Of a stretch of 27,381 bases of DNA, positions 15,638-23,220 are shown in pieces. Every line of letters begins with the position of its first letter. The stretch's first letter is position 1. The translations under genes and the position numbers were made by a program. This stretch comes from Candidatus Oleimmundimicrobium americanum. Lineage in GTDB: Bacteria; Actinomycetota; Aquicultoria; UBA3085; Oleimmundimicrobiaceae. Below the pieces are notes generated by a model that saw only the letters and a program-made list of their open reading frames with translations, had not been told where the DNA came from and made no database searches. Location of the stretch: assembly GCA_002366545.1 (NCBI GenBank), contig DFBH01000005.1, positions 1 through 27,381 of the forward strand, read 5' to 3'.

Positions 15638-17103
15638 AAAGTCAACTCCCGCAAAGCCTCTCGGACAATTACCCTATCGTCAAAAGGTACTGTTTTATCG
15701 CCAAAAATTTGGCCCTTTTCATGTCCTTTCCCCGCCACCAATACAACATCACCGACTTTTGCTGAAGAGATAGCGTGATAAATTGCCTCTTTTCTATCAA
15801 TAATTATGCGATAATTTGCATTTGGCGTTTCTTTCAACAAACCGCCTTCAATTTCTTTAATTATCTTTTTCGGTTCTTCGCTCCTCGGATTATCAGAAGT
15901 AATTATGGTAAAATTGCTAAGCTTGCCCGCGATTGCCCCCATTAAAGGCCTCTTTTTTTTATCTCTATCCCCGCCGCAGCCAAATAGGGTTATCACTCTA
16001 TTTTCAGTTATTTCTCTTGCGGCACTAATTAATTTTTCAAGACCATCCGGGGTATGCGCGTAATCAACAAATACGCTAAAATCTTGACCGCAGTCTATCG
16101 CTTCAAATCTTCCCGGGATTGTCGAAACGCTTTCAATTCCAACCTTTATGTGCTCAGGCGACAATCCCAAAGCAAGCCCAACCCCAACAGCAGCCAACGA
16201 ATTATATACGTTAAACAGACCCCTAAGTTTAATTGACAAATCTAAAGTTAAGGTTGAGGTTAATACTTTAAACATCGAACCTTCTCTATTAATTTTAAGA
16301 TCTTCCGCCCTAATATCCGCAGGTTGAGTCAACCCGTAACAAAATATCTTGCCTCCTTGAGAGACAATTTGCCTTCCGTACGAATCATCTACGTTTATAA
16401 CCCTAACAACGTCATCATTGTCGTCGAACAACTTTTTCTTTGTTTTAAAATAATCGTCCATGCTTCTATGATAGTCTAAGTGATCCTGACTTAAATTTGT
16501 AAAAACCAAGGCGTTAAAATGACAGCCGTCGATGCGATGAAGGTCTATGCCGTGAGAGGAAATCTCCATTGTCGCGCAAGAAACCTCATCATTAACCATA
16601 TCTCTGAACAACCTTTGCAAATCATATGATTCGGGTGTGGTTTTATCTACAGCTAAAACCCGATCGCCAATTTTGCATTGAACGGTGCCCGTTAACCCCG
16701 TTTTTTTCCCCGCCGTCCTAAACATACTATCTACCAAATAACTGGTAGTTGTTTTACCATTTGTCCCTGTAATTCCAACAAGTTGCAATTCCGAGGTGGG
16801 ATTCACGAATAAGGTGTTTGACAAAACTGCCAACGCTTCTCTTGTGTTTAGAACCTGTATTTGAGGAATTACAGAGGACAAATTAAGCCAACGCTCAGTC
16901 ACAATTGCAGAGGCCCCCGATTTAATTGCATTTTCCGCATATAAATGACCGTCGGTTTTAAACCCTTTTATACATACAAAAAGACTCCCCGGTTTTACTT
17001 TCCGTGAGTCATATGCAATATTCTTAACATTAATATTTACTTCTCCCCTTACCTTTTTGAGTTTTAAGGAAGAGATGCACTTGTCAAGTTCAAACAATAC
17101 CAT
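15625..17103 (-). CDS. murE: UDP-MurNAc-tripeptide synthetase MurE (meso-DAP type)
   Basis: Adds the third stem-peptide residue. The substrate motif DNPR (in TSDNPRSEEP) is the known signature of enzymes that add meso-diaminopimelate, so this cell wall is probably of the A1-gamma type. Other motifs are YDSRKVKPGSLFVCIKG, GITGTNGKTTTSYLVDSM, MEISSHGIDLHRIDG, TNLSQDHLDYH and VDYAHTPDGLEK, with GCGGDRDKKKRPLMG. I chose ATG 17103 (492 residues, family-typical MVLFELDKC); ATG 17121 or 17154 would add residues without family support. No strong Shine-Dalgarno is seen for any of them. The gap to ftsI is about 70 nt. Confidence 0.96.
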   Translation of the reverse strand: MVLFELDKCISSLKLKKVRGEVNINVKNIAYDSRKVKPGSLFVCIKGFKTDGHLYAENAIKSGASAIVTERWLNLSSVIPQIQVLNTREALAVLSNTLFVNPTSELQLVGITGTNGKTTTSYLVDSMFRTAGKKTGLTGTVQCKIGDRVLAVDKTTPESYDLQRLFRDMVNDEVSCATMEISSHGIDLHRIDGCHFNALVFTNLSQDHLDYHRSMDDYFKTKKKLFDDNDDVVRVINVDDSYGRQIVSQGGKIFCYGLTQPADIRAEDLKINREGSMFKVLTSTLTLDLSIKLRGLFNVYNSLAAVGVGLALGLSPEHIKVGIESVSTIPGRFEAIDCGQDFSVFVDYAHTPDGLEKLISAAREITENRVITLFGCGGDRDKKKRPLMGAIAGKLSNFTIITSDNPRSEEPKKIIKEIEGGLLKETPNANYRIIIDRKEAIYHAISSAKVGDVVLVAGKGHEKGQIFGDKTVPFDDRVIVREALRELTLCSK

Positions 17104-17172
17104 CACCACATTCCGGCACATTTTATCATAGCTTATATAGCTCGTCCAAAACAATCAAATCGATAACCATAA

Positions 17173-18873
17173 TTAATTTTCGCTCGGTGGAATTTTTAAA
17201 TGTCGCAAGCCAAACTCTGCCAAGTTTTTAAACACCGGTGCGGCAACAGAACCTCCGTAAATTGAACCTTTGGGTTCATCAATAACAACAATGATTGCCA
17301 ACTGAGGGTTGCCAACCGGCGCAAAACCTACAAATGAAGCAACATATTTCCCCTTCTCGTAACCCTTCCCGTCCTTTCTCGGCTTTTGGGAAGTTCCTGT
17401 TTTCCCGGCTACTCTATAACCTTGTACTTGTGCGTTTTTCCCGGTTCCCTCAATTGTTGCTTTCTCCAATATTTGCTTCATTTGTTCAGCGGTCTTCAAA
17501 GATAATATTTTTTCGCCTTGCTTTGGTTTTGTTTGTTTAATTATTTTTCCGTTTAAATCGACAACTCTGCTTAATAAGTAAGGCTTTACCAACAATCCAT
17601 CGTTAGCAATAATCGAAAATGACTGAAGTACCTGTAAACTTGTTGCGGACATCCCTTGTCCAAATGGGATGTTCCCAATGGTTGAGCCGGACCATTTTTC
17701 AGGAGACGGGATATATCCTTGCGCTTCACCTGGAAAATCAACTCCCGTTTTTTGACCAAAACCAAAGACCGATAAATAATTACAAATTCTTTCTTTCTTA
17801 AGCTTTTGCCCAACAACAACGGCACCGACATTGCTCGATTGTGTAATTATATCCGTAAAAGTGAAATTTTCTGTCGGTCTTTTATGAGATTCTGTAATTA
17901 TCCTGTCAGCAATTTTAATTTCATCGGGCAATCTAAAAACATCTTTCGGTTGAAAAATTCCTTCCTCCAAAGCCGCCGCCCCTATAACCATCTTTATTGT
18001 TGAGCCCGGTTCAAAAGAGTCGGTTATAGCCCTATTTCGGAAACAAGCGAAGTCTGCTTTAGAATATTCATTCAAATTGAAATGAGGATAATTGGCAATT
18101 GCCAATATCTCTCCGGTATTAGGTCTCATCACAATAACGTTTCCCGCTTTAGCTTCAAATTTTTCTATACAACGGTTTAGCTCTACCTCAGCTTTAAACT
18201 GCAAGTCTCTATCTATAGTTAAATCAATATTTTTCCCGTCAATGGAAGGCAAAAGATTCGAAACACCAGTGGATATAGATCTTCCCATTGGATCTTTTTC
18301 AACTATAAGATGACCCGGTATCCCCCTTAAAACATCATCATAAAATATTTCTAATCCTGTTAGTCCTTCATTGTCTACCCCGGCAAAGCCAATGGTATGA
18401 GCCGCTAATTCATCGTAAGGATAGCACCTTTTGCTTTCGCGCAAGAAGCCAATTCCTTCGATTTTGAGAGCCTTTACACGCTCTGCCGTAGACTCATCAA
18501 CCTTTCGAGCTATATAAACAAAACCGCTGTCCTTCTTTAGTTTTTCTAAAAGAGTTTTTTCATCAAGCATTAAAATAGATGAAAGTTGAGAAGCCGTATT
18601 TTCAGGGTCTCGAACAAGATAAGGATTTGCGTATACGGTAGTAGCATCGATGTTTGTTGCTAAAATATTACCTCTACAATCATAAATATTGCCTCTTTTA
18701 GGCGCAATCTCAATTGACTTAAGCCGCTGTTTTTTAGCCAATGACTCATACCTTTTTGCCTCAACAGCTTGAACATTTATTAACCGTATTATTATTGCAA
18801 GAAACCCCAGCAAGAATGTAAAAAAGATAAAAAAAAATCTTGCATTGCCCCGCTTCCGAGACTTAGCAGACAC
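17173..18873 (-). CDS. ftsI: septal peptidoglycan transpeptidase FtsI (class B PBP)
   Basis: A monofunctional penicillin-binding protein that cross-links septal peptidoglycan with FtsW. The N-terminus is basic, then one membrane helix (ARFFFIFFTFLLGFLAIIIRLI, residues 11-32). The dimerisation domain has PKRGNIYDCRGNILATN. The transpeptidase domain contains the active-site triad motifs STIK (in FEPGSTIKMV), SSN (TQSSNVGAV) and KTGT (VAGKTGTSQKP). There is no C-terminal PASTA domain, so this is FtsI-like and not the PASTA type. It starts at GTG 18873 with AAGGAGGAG upstream. Its 566 residues are normal. Confidence 0.96.
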   Translation of the reverse strand: MSAKSRKRGNARFFFIFFTFLLGFLAIIIRLINVQAVEAKRYESLAKKQRLKSIEIAPKRGNIYDCRGNILATNIDATTVYANPYLVRDPENTASQLSSILMLDEKTLLEKLKKDSGFVYIARKVDESTAERVKALKIEGIGFLRESKRCYPYDELAAHTIGFAGVDNEGLTGLEIFYDDVLRGIPGHLIVEKDPMGRSISTGVSNLLPSIDGKNIDLTIDRDLQFKAEVELNRCIEKFEAKAGNVIVMRPNTGEILAIANYPHFNLNEYSKADFACFRNRAITDSFEPGSTIKMVIGAAALEEGIFQPKDVFRLPDEIKIADRIITESHKRPTENFTFTDIITQSSNVGAVVVGQKLKKERICNYLSVFGFGQKTGVDFPGEAQGYIPSPEKWSGSTIGNIPFGQGMSATSLQVLQSFSIIANDGLLVKPYLLSRVVDLNGKIIKQTKPKQGEKILSLKTAEQMKQILEKATIEGTGKNAQVQGYRVAGKTGTSQKPRKDGKGYEKGKYVASFVGFAPVGNPQLAIIVVIDEPKGSIYGGSVAAPVFKNLAEFGLRHLKIPPSEN

Positions 18874-18987
18874 CTAAACTCCTCCTTTTCGCTTAAATTG
18901 CCGCCTGTTATGCCTTATGGCTTCCGCCGTTCTTGCCAACAAGAAAGTTATCAAGCAACCGGTAGGTATTAGTCACGTAAATCAAAT

Positions 18988-19401
18988 TTAATCTTTGTAA
19001 TTTTCAAAATATTTTTTACTCATTGCTAACTTATCTTGAGATATGTTTTCATTTGTTACCTTTATATAGTTTACTTTTGCGGGAGCAACCATGCCAAGTT
19101 TGCCAAGCGCAATCTCCTGAATCCTCTCCGGCGATTTAAGCCGCGCCACCTTAACCATTAATTTCTGATTATACGCTTGCTCCTCCTGTAAAATTTCTCT
19201 TAAATTTTCAATCTCAATAGCATTTTGAGTAACCAAAGTCCTCTGAACCGAGTTGAGCATAACCGTTGCCGGTAAAGCAGCAACAATTACAATAATAATA
19301 CCCACAGAAATGCTTCTTTTCTGTTTATTGGTTATTAATCTGAGACGATTTTTTACTTGCTTCTTATTTGGTTCATGCGTTAGCTTCCTTGCTGTTTGCA
19401 T
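18988..19401 (-). CDS. ftsL: cell division protein FtsL
   Basis: A small bitopic divisome protein, 137 residues. It has a basic cytoplasmic N-terminus (residues 1-30), a membrane helix (SVGIIIVIVAALPATVML, about 32-49), an extracytoplasmic coiled coil with ENLREILQEEQAYNQKLMVKVARL, and the conserved ending SPERIQEIALGKLGMVAP seen in FtsL/FtsB-type proteins. Sequence identity in this family is low, so the call rests on architecture and its place between rsmH and ftsI. A 114-nt spacer to ftsI contains no gene that I can see. Confidence 0.88.
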   Translation of the reverse strand: MQTARKLTHEPNKKQVKNRLRLITNKQKRSISVGIIIVIVAALPATVMLNSVQRTLVTQNAIEIENLREILQEEQAYNQKLMVKVARLKSPERIQEIALGKLGMVAPAKVNYIKVTNENISQDKLAMSKKYFENYKD

Positions 19402-19440
19402 TGGCCTCGCACTCCTTGCGTAGACTGTTAAAAATATTTT

Positions 19441-20376
19441 TTAAATCTTTTCCGCAACTCTTAACTTTGCGCTTTTAGACCTGGGATTTCTTTCTATTTC
19501 CTCTCCCGTCGGTTTTGCTGGTCTCTTTGTTAGCACTTTAATTTTGGGACTTTTCCCGCAAACGCAAACCGGTAACCCCGGTGGACAAATACAGCCTTTT
19601 GAATACTCTTTAAAAATATTTTTCACAATTCGATCTTCTAAAGACTGATAAGATATCACCACCACTCGGCCTCCGGGCTTAAGGTGCTCTATGGCGCTTT
19701 CCAAACCATTCTCTAAAGAAACCAGTTCCTGGTTAACTTCAATTCTTAGAGCTTGAAAAGTCCGTTTCGCAGGATGGCCGCCCTTTCTTCGCGCGCTTGC
19801 CGGAATAGCGTCTTTAATGATATTGACCAGTTCAAAAGTCGTTATAATCGGTTTTCTGTTTCTTGCTTCTACAATAAATTGCGCAATTCTACTTGCCCAC
19901 TTTTCCTCTCCGTATTCATTGATTACCCCGGATAGTTTATTTTTAGGGTACGTATTAACAACATCGTATGCTGTCATTCTCTGCTCCAAATCCATTCGCA
20001 TGTCGAGAGGGGCATCAAACCTATAACTAAAACCCCTTTCGGGTAAATCAAACTGAGGTGAAGACACGCCTAAATCAAATAAAATCCCATCTACTCCAGA
20101 GAGATTAGCCTCAGATAAAATTTCACTTAACTTCGCAAAACCGCCCTTAACTAATTTTATTTGCTGGCTAAAGAGCGCTAATTTTTTTTCTGCTTCTTTA
20201 ATGGCTACGCTGTCTTTGTCGATTCCTAACAAAAAACCGCCTGGTGCGATTTTTTTCAAAATTACTTCCGCATGTCCTGCCCCGCCCAAGGTACAGTCAA
20301 CTATAACGCTGCCTTTTTTTAAATTTAAAAATCGCACAACTTCAGCCAGCAAAACTGGAATATGTTTATGTTTCAT
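19441..20376 (-). CDS. rsmH: 16S rRNA m4C1402 methyltransferase RsmH (MraW)
   Basis: An S-adenosylmethionine-dependent enzyme that N4-methylates C1402 of 16S rRNA. It starts HIPVLLAEVVRFLNLKKG, has the SAM-binding motif VDCTLGGAGHAEVIL, then GILFDLGVSSPQFDLPERGFSY (key words DLGVSS-Q-D--ERGFSYR), LDMRMD and the target-recognition part KRTFQALRIEVNQEL. The C-terminus contains CICPPGLPVCVCG, a cysteine cluster present in many but not all family members. Its 311 residues are normal. It is second in the cluster, 175 nt after mraZ, so mraZ and rsmH are not tightly coupled here. Confidence 0.98.
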   Translation of the reverse strand: MKHKHIPVLLAEVVRFLNLKKGSVIVDCTLGGAGHAEVILKKIAPGGFLLGIDKDSVAIKEAEKKLALFSQQIKLVKGGFAKLSEILSEANLSGVDGILFDLGVSSPQFDLPERGFSYRFDAPLDMRMDLEQRMTAYDVVNTYPKNKLSGVINEYGEEKWASRIAQFIVEARNRKPIITTFELVNIIKDAIPASARRKGGHPAKRTFQALRIEVNQELVSLENGLESAIEHLKPGGRVVVISYQSLEDRIVKNIFKEYSKGCICPPGLPVCVCGKSPKIKVLTKRPAKPTGEEIERNPRSKSAKLRVAEKI

Positions 20377-20390
20377 AAAAAATCCTTACT

Positions 20391-20522
20391 TTTGTCGGCT
20401 GAAGCTTTTGCTTCGATGCTTGCTGCGCTTAATCTATGGTTCCTAAGCTAAGTCTTGTTAATCTATATGCTGCCCCGCCCAAGGTGCAGCCAATATTGTT
20501 CAAAACCGCTTCAGCCGACAAA
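20391..20522. repeat. 15-bp perfect inverted repeat in the mraZ/rsmH gap
   Basis: TTTGTCGGCTGAAGC at 20391-20405 is the exact reverse complement of 20508-20522. The arms are 102 nt apart and enclose most of the rsmH-like fragment. In an mraZ-rsmH transcript they could form a long-range stem. Confidence 0.6.
20429..20521 (-). pseudogene. possible decayed duplicate of the rsmH 5' end
   Basis: In the mraZ/rsmH gap, positions 20471-20493 match 20278-20300 inside rsmH at 21 of 23 bases, covering the SAM-motif codons. Read in the same frame, the gap encodes SAEAVLNNIGCTLGGAAY, which parallels LLAEVV...VDCTLGGAGH of RsmH with a deletion between the two blocks, and reaches a stop after about 31 codons. 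This suggests a partial tandem duplication that then decayed. The fragment is too short to be a functional enzyme. Confidence 0.35.
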
Positions 20523-20551
20523 CTTATAAACAATATTTAATTATCAATGAA

Positions 20552-20974
20552 TCAAAACAAAAGCTTTTCGGCTATGTCAGAATAAGAACCCTCAGCTTCT
20601 TTTTGATAAGCTTTCCAGCTATCTTTATCCCAAACTTCCAATCTGTTTGAAACTCCAATAATCACGATATCTTTATTTAATCCGGCGTATTCCCGTAGGC
20701 CGTTTGGAATCGATATCCTTCCCTGCTTTGTAATGCTTTCTTCACTTGCACCGGCAAAGAAAAAACGGGAGAACTTTCTCGCATCCCTTTTAGCTAATGA
20801 TAAGGCCCTGATTTTGTCTTCCCACTGTGGCCATTCCGTTTTAGGAATTATAAATAAACATTTCTCCATGCCTACGGTTATCACAACACCATCAGCAAGA
20901 GCTTTTCTAAACTTGGATGGTAATATTGCCCTGCCCTTTTCATCTAATGAATGTTGAAACTCTCCTAAAAACAT
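20552..20974 (-). CDS. mraZ: transcriptional regulator MraZ
   Basis: A DNA-binding repressor or regulator of the dcw cluster, made of two SpoVT/AbrB-like half-domains: HSLDEKGRAILPSKFR (residues 8-23) and ITKQGRISIPNGLREYAGL (about 81-99). Its 140 residues are typical. MraZ forms ring-shaped oligomers that bind repeated TGG-containing boxes in its own promoter, and such repeats lie directly upstream (20998-21022). ATG 20974 has AAGGAG at 20980-20985. It is the first gene of the cluster. Confidence 0.97.
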   Translation of the reverse strand: MFLGEFQHSLDEKGRAILPSKFRKALADGVVITVGMEKCLFIIPKTEWPQWEDKIRALSLAKRDARKFSRFFFAGASEESITKQGRISIPNGLREYAGLNKDIVIIGVSNRLEVWDKDSWKAYQKEAEGSYSDIAEKLLF

Positions 20975-20997
20975 CCTTGCTCCTTAACTTAAGATAT

Positions 20998-21036
20998 TTC
21001 CACTATATTCCACTTTGTTCCATTTTTCAACACCAT
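20998..21036 (-). promoter_or_regulatory. putative MraZ operator repeats
   Basis: On the minus strand three near-identical boxes occur at exact 10-bp spacing: ATGGAA (21018-21023), GTGGAA (21008-21013) and GTGGAA (20998-21003). A fourth, weaker TGG word is at 21033-21036, 13 bp further. Known MraZ operators are TGGG-type repeats with 5-nt spacers, hence a 10-bp period, directly upstream of mraZ. TATAGT at 21039-21044 could be the -10 of the mraZ promoter, which would place the boxes in the 5' leader start region. Confidence 0.7.
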
Positions 21037-21087
21037 TGACTATATTTTCGACAAAAAAGCACTAAAACTTTAATTTTTTTACAAAAA

Positions 21088-21201
21088 GATTATTGCCGAC
21101 TCATAGATAGGTAAAAAGAGGTAGCGTCCAAAGCGGTCCGTTTCCCCTCGGTTATTGTTAAACAAGGCCACCATTTGCCGACGACACACAGGGAAACAAT
21201 C
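21088..21201. other. unidentified, possibly structured element upstream of mraZ
   Basis: This non-coding segment is richer in GC than its flanks. Its ends, GATTATT (21088-21094) and AACAATC (21195-21201), pair across the whole segment on the minus strand with one G-U pair. It contains TTGCCGAC twice (21093-21100, 21175-21182) and GAGG/CCTC arms at 21117-21122 and 21145-21149. I could not match it to a riboswitch or RNA family that I know. Confidence 0.3.
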
Positions 21202-21271
21202 TATAAATTAAGAACAACAAGATTGCCACACTCCACCGTTAGCGACTCGATAATCTCAAATTTAAGTTTTA

Positions 21272-21300
21272 TTCTCAAATGACGATAAATAAAGTATAAG
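21272..21300 (+). promoter_or_regulatory. candidate promoter for the c-di-GMP riboswitch transcript
   Basis: TTCTCA (21272-21277) and TATAAG (21295-21300) are separated by 17 nt. The predicted start, near 21307, would leave a short lead before the aptamer at 21324, which is normal for riboswitch leaders. Confidence 0.45.
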
Positions 21301-21323
21301 GACCTTGACAAACGAAAATTTGA

Positions 21324-21415
21324 TTTTTCTCGATAAAGGCAAACTCATCGTAAGATGAGGACGCAAAACTACGGACCCCGTAAAACATGGGGTGGCCGGG
21401 TTACCGAAAGAAGAG
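21324..21415 (+). promoter_or_regulatory. cyclic-di-GMP class I (GEMM-I) riboswitch aptamer
   Basis: The conserved core is present in order: AAAGGCAAAC (21335-21344), the hairpin CTCATC-GTAA-GATGAG (21344-21359) with a GNRA tetraloop, GGACGCAAAA (21359-21368), a second hairpin with CCCC/GGGG (21376-21379/21389-21392), and GGCCGGGTTACCG (21394-21406). The closing stem P1 pairs 21324-21330 with 21409-21415. The AAAGGCAAAC form, with the specificity guanine, fits c-di-GMP and not the cGAMP variant that carries A there. A strong terminator follows 7 nt later, so control is by transcription termination of the downstream secreted HExxH protein. Confidence 0.9.
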
Positions 21416-21422
21416 GAATTGT

Positions 21423-21464
21423 AAAAAACCTGTTCTCAAGCCTTTTCGAGAGAACAGGTTTTTT
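21423..21464 (+). terminator. riboswitch-controlled intrinsic terminator
   Basis: A perfect 15-bp stem (21423-21437 with 21450-21464) ends in a run of six T. Its 3' arm region 21446-21454 can also pair over 9 bp with 21325-21333, the 5' strand of riboswitch stem P1. Ligand binding that locks P1 would free the terminator, predicting an OFF switch. Confidence 0.9.
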
Positions 21465-21544
21465 GTTTGCCCATCGGAAACCAACGAGTCACTGGTGATG
21501 GTTATGCAAAACCAGATGGCCATAAAAAATAAGGGGTGAAAAAA

Positions 21545-22258
21545 ATGAAGTTGAAAAGCAAAAAGAAAGGGGTTTTGGTTGGTTTTACGCTTATTTTAGT
21601 TGTGTTATTCACGGGAAGCGCTCTGGCAAACCCTGTTCAAGGCCTGTTGACCAAAAAGGTAACAAATCCTGTTAGCTCAACCATTGAAAAATCTGTTGCC
21701 GGATACCAACTTGCAAGCTCAGCAGCAACAAAAAAGATGAATTCGGCAAAAAGTGCCATTAAGGTAGCTAAACAACAGGCGGAGAAAAAAATAAAACAAG
21801 AAGCAGAAGCGAAAAAGAAAGCGGAAGAAGCCAAGTTGAAAAAACAAGAAACGCCCGCTATTTCAGAAAAGAAGATAACCACAACTTCCGTCAAACCCAA
21901 AGTTGCAAGTACTCAAGCAAAAAGCGCAACGACCACAAAAACTAAAACCAGCGCGCCTGCAACTACAACAAAGACCGAGCCCGCACCCGCCAAAGTCAAC
22001 ATCGCTGCCAAGCAAGCGCAGGCACAAAGCATGCTTAACTCCTACATAGCCCGGTACCCAATACTTAAGGGCTGCACAATTAAAGTTCAAGTTCCTTCGA
22101 ACCCAAAATGGCAAGGATGCACATACTATGCGCTTGGGTTAATCATAATAAACCCCAATCACACCGCCTCTTTACAGAAAATAATCTGGCACGAGTGTGA
22201 ACACATAATTGACTGGCGGGAAGACCAAGACATCGATCACGACGACTATTGGGAGTAA
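21545..22258 (+). CDS. secreted protein with C-terminal HExxH metallopeptidase-like domain
   Basis: The 237-residue protein has a signal peptide (KLKSKKKGVLVGFTLILVV..., cleavage likely after SALA, about residue 28), a Lys/Glu/Ala-rich coiled coil (about 55-102), a Thr/Lys/Ala-rich linker (105-150), and a compact C-terminal domain (about 155-237) with two cysteines and the motif WHECEHIIDWREDQDIDHDDYW. HECEH fits the zinc-protease HExxH pattern; a later Asp or His (H232) could be the third ligand. From memory, similar HExxHxIDWR endings occur in secreted actinobacterial proteins of unknown role. ATG 21545 sits 6 nt after AGGGGTG; GTG 21536 is an alternative. It lies under c-di-GMP riboswitch control. 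Proteolytic activity is inferred, not shown. Confidence 0.85.
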   Translation: MKLKSKKKGVLVGFTLILVVLFTGSALANPVQGLLTKKVTNPVSSTIEKSVAGYQLASSAATKKMNSAKSAIKVAKQQAEKKIKQEAEAKKKAEEAKLKKQETPAISEKKITTTSVKPKVASTQAKSATTTKTKTSAPATTTKTEPAPAKVNIAAKQAQAQSMLNSYIARYPILKGCTIKVQVPSNPKWQGCTYYALGLIIINPNHTASLQKIIWHECEHIIDWREDQDIDHDDYWE

Positions 22259-22283
22259 GAATAGTAAATAACTATCCCATCCC

Positions 22284-22330
22284 ACAAGCCTCACTGGATT
22301 AAGAAAGCCAGCGGGGCTTGTTGCTTTATT
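22284..22330 (+). terminator. terminator between convergent genes
   Basis: ACAAGCC-TCACTGG (22284-22297) pairs with 22308-22321 over 14 positions with one U-G pair and one mismatch, followed by TGCTTTATT. It lies 26 nt after the stop of the HExxH gene and may also stop the convergent sortase transcript. Confidence 0.7.
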
Positions 22331-22349
22331 GATAACCAATATCCTCGCT

Positions 22350-23036
22350 CTAATATAAAGCCCGTTCCTCATCAAAATCAGCAAAAATAATCAATCTTTC
22401 AGCGGCACTTCTAGGCGGATGACAAGTTGTTAATACAAGTGTGGGCGTTGGAGTTTGTTTAACTACCCATGTATCCGTGGGTTTGACAACTTTTAATTCT
22501 CTAACATAATAGGTATACCTATTATCAGGTGTCTCAAGAATTATCTCATCCCCTTTTACAAGTTTTTCAATCTTGTTGAAAGAAGCTCCGTAAGTTGTTC
22601 GATGACCCGAAATAACGCAGGTGCCATTCTCCCCGGGATAAGCAGTCCCCTTCATATGGCCCGGTCCTTTTTTTAAATCAGCTTTTTCGGTTCCCTCAAC
22701 AACCATCACGTCTAATCCAATTTTTGGAATTATAATCTTCATGCTTGAGGGAATTTTTTGAGGTTGAGTTTGAGTTGTTATTTCCGTGGGAGCGACTTCG
22801 GTTATCTCAATGTGAATTACGGGGTCTTCCGCATCTTGATTGTTTTTTTTCTCTTCTTCCCACTCCTGGCGCAGTTCCCTTTGTCCATAATTTGTATATA
22901 AATTTGTGAGGAGAGGGTAAACTAAAAAGCAAATCCCAAAGACCATCAAAAACAAGCCAATCACTTTCAAATAAAGTTTTTTATTGCGCCTTTTTATTTT
23001 TCCTTTTTTTCTTCCGTTGTATTTGTCCCTGCTCAT
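22350..23036 (-). CDS. sortase, class E-like
   Basis: A membrane transpeptidase that cuts a sorting signal and joins the protein to the cell wall. The 228 residues comprise a basic N-terminus, a membrane helix (about 22-45), a linker, and the sortase barrel from about 98. Catalytic residues are His145 in SGHRTTYGASF, Cys205 in VLTTCHPP and Arg214 in ERLIIFA. The GHRTTYG word and TTCHP are characteristic of class E sortases of Actinobacteria. Those usually prefer LAXTG, whereas the neighbouring substrate ends in LPYTG. It lies 184 nt downstream of that substrate on the same strand, with a terminator-like hairpin between them. Confidence 0.93.
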   Translation of the reverse strand: MSRDKYNGRKKGKIKRRNKKLYLKVIGLFLMVFGICFLVYPLLTNLYTNYGQRELRQEWEEEKKNNQDAEDPVIHIEITEVAPTEITTQTQPQKIPSSMKIIIPKIGLDVMVVEGTEKADLKKGPGHMKGTAYPGENGTCVISGHRTTYGASFNKIEKLVKGDEIILETPDNRYTYYVRELKVVKPTDTWVVKQTPTPTLVLTTCHPPRSAAERLIIFADFDEERALY

Positions 23037-23139
23037 AAAAATTTATATCTCTGCCTCTCCTAAAAATTAACACGCAAGCAACCCTAAGCTACTTCCTTAA
23101 TTATTAACAGATAAGGATTGATTATTTCAACTGTTCTGA

Positions 23140-23188
23140 TAAAAGAATAACGGATGCAATGAAATAAGTCCCTTTTCCATCACATCCG
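23140..23188 (-). terminator. terminator-like hairpin between LPYTG gene and sortase gene
   Basis: On the minus strand CGGATGTGATG (23178-23188) pairs with CATTGCATCCG (23151-23161) over 11 bp with two G-U pairs, followed by TTATTCTTTT. It would let the abundant surface protein be made in excess of the sortase by partial read-through, or separate the two transcripts. Confidence 0.6.
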
Positions 23189-23220
23189 CATAAAATTATC
23201 CTCTTACAAATTACTGCAAT

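Noticed and set aside
21324..21415. 3',3'-cGAMP-type (GEMM-Ib) riboswitch
   Set aside because: The AAAGGCAAAC core keeps the guanine typical of c-di-GMP aptamers; the cGAMP variant has A at the specificity position.
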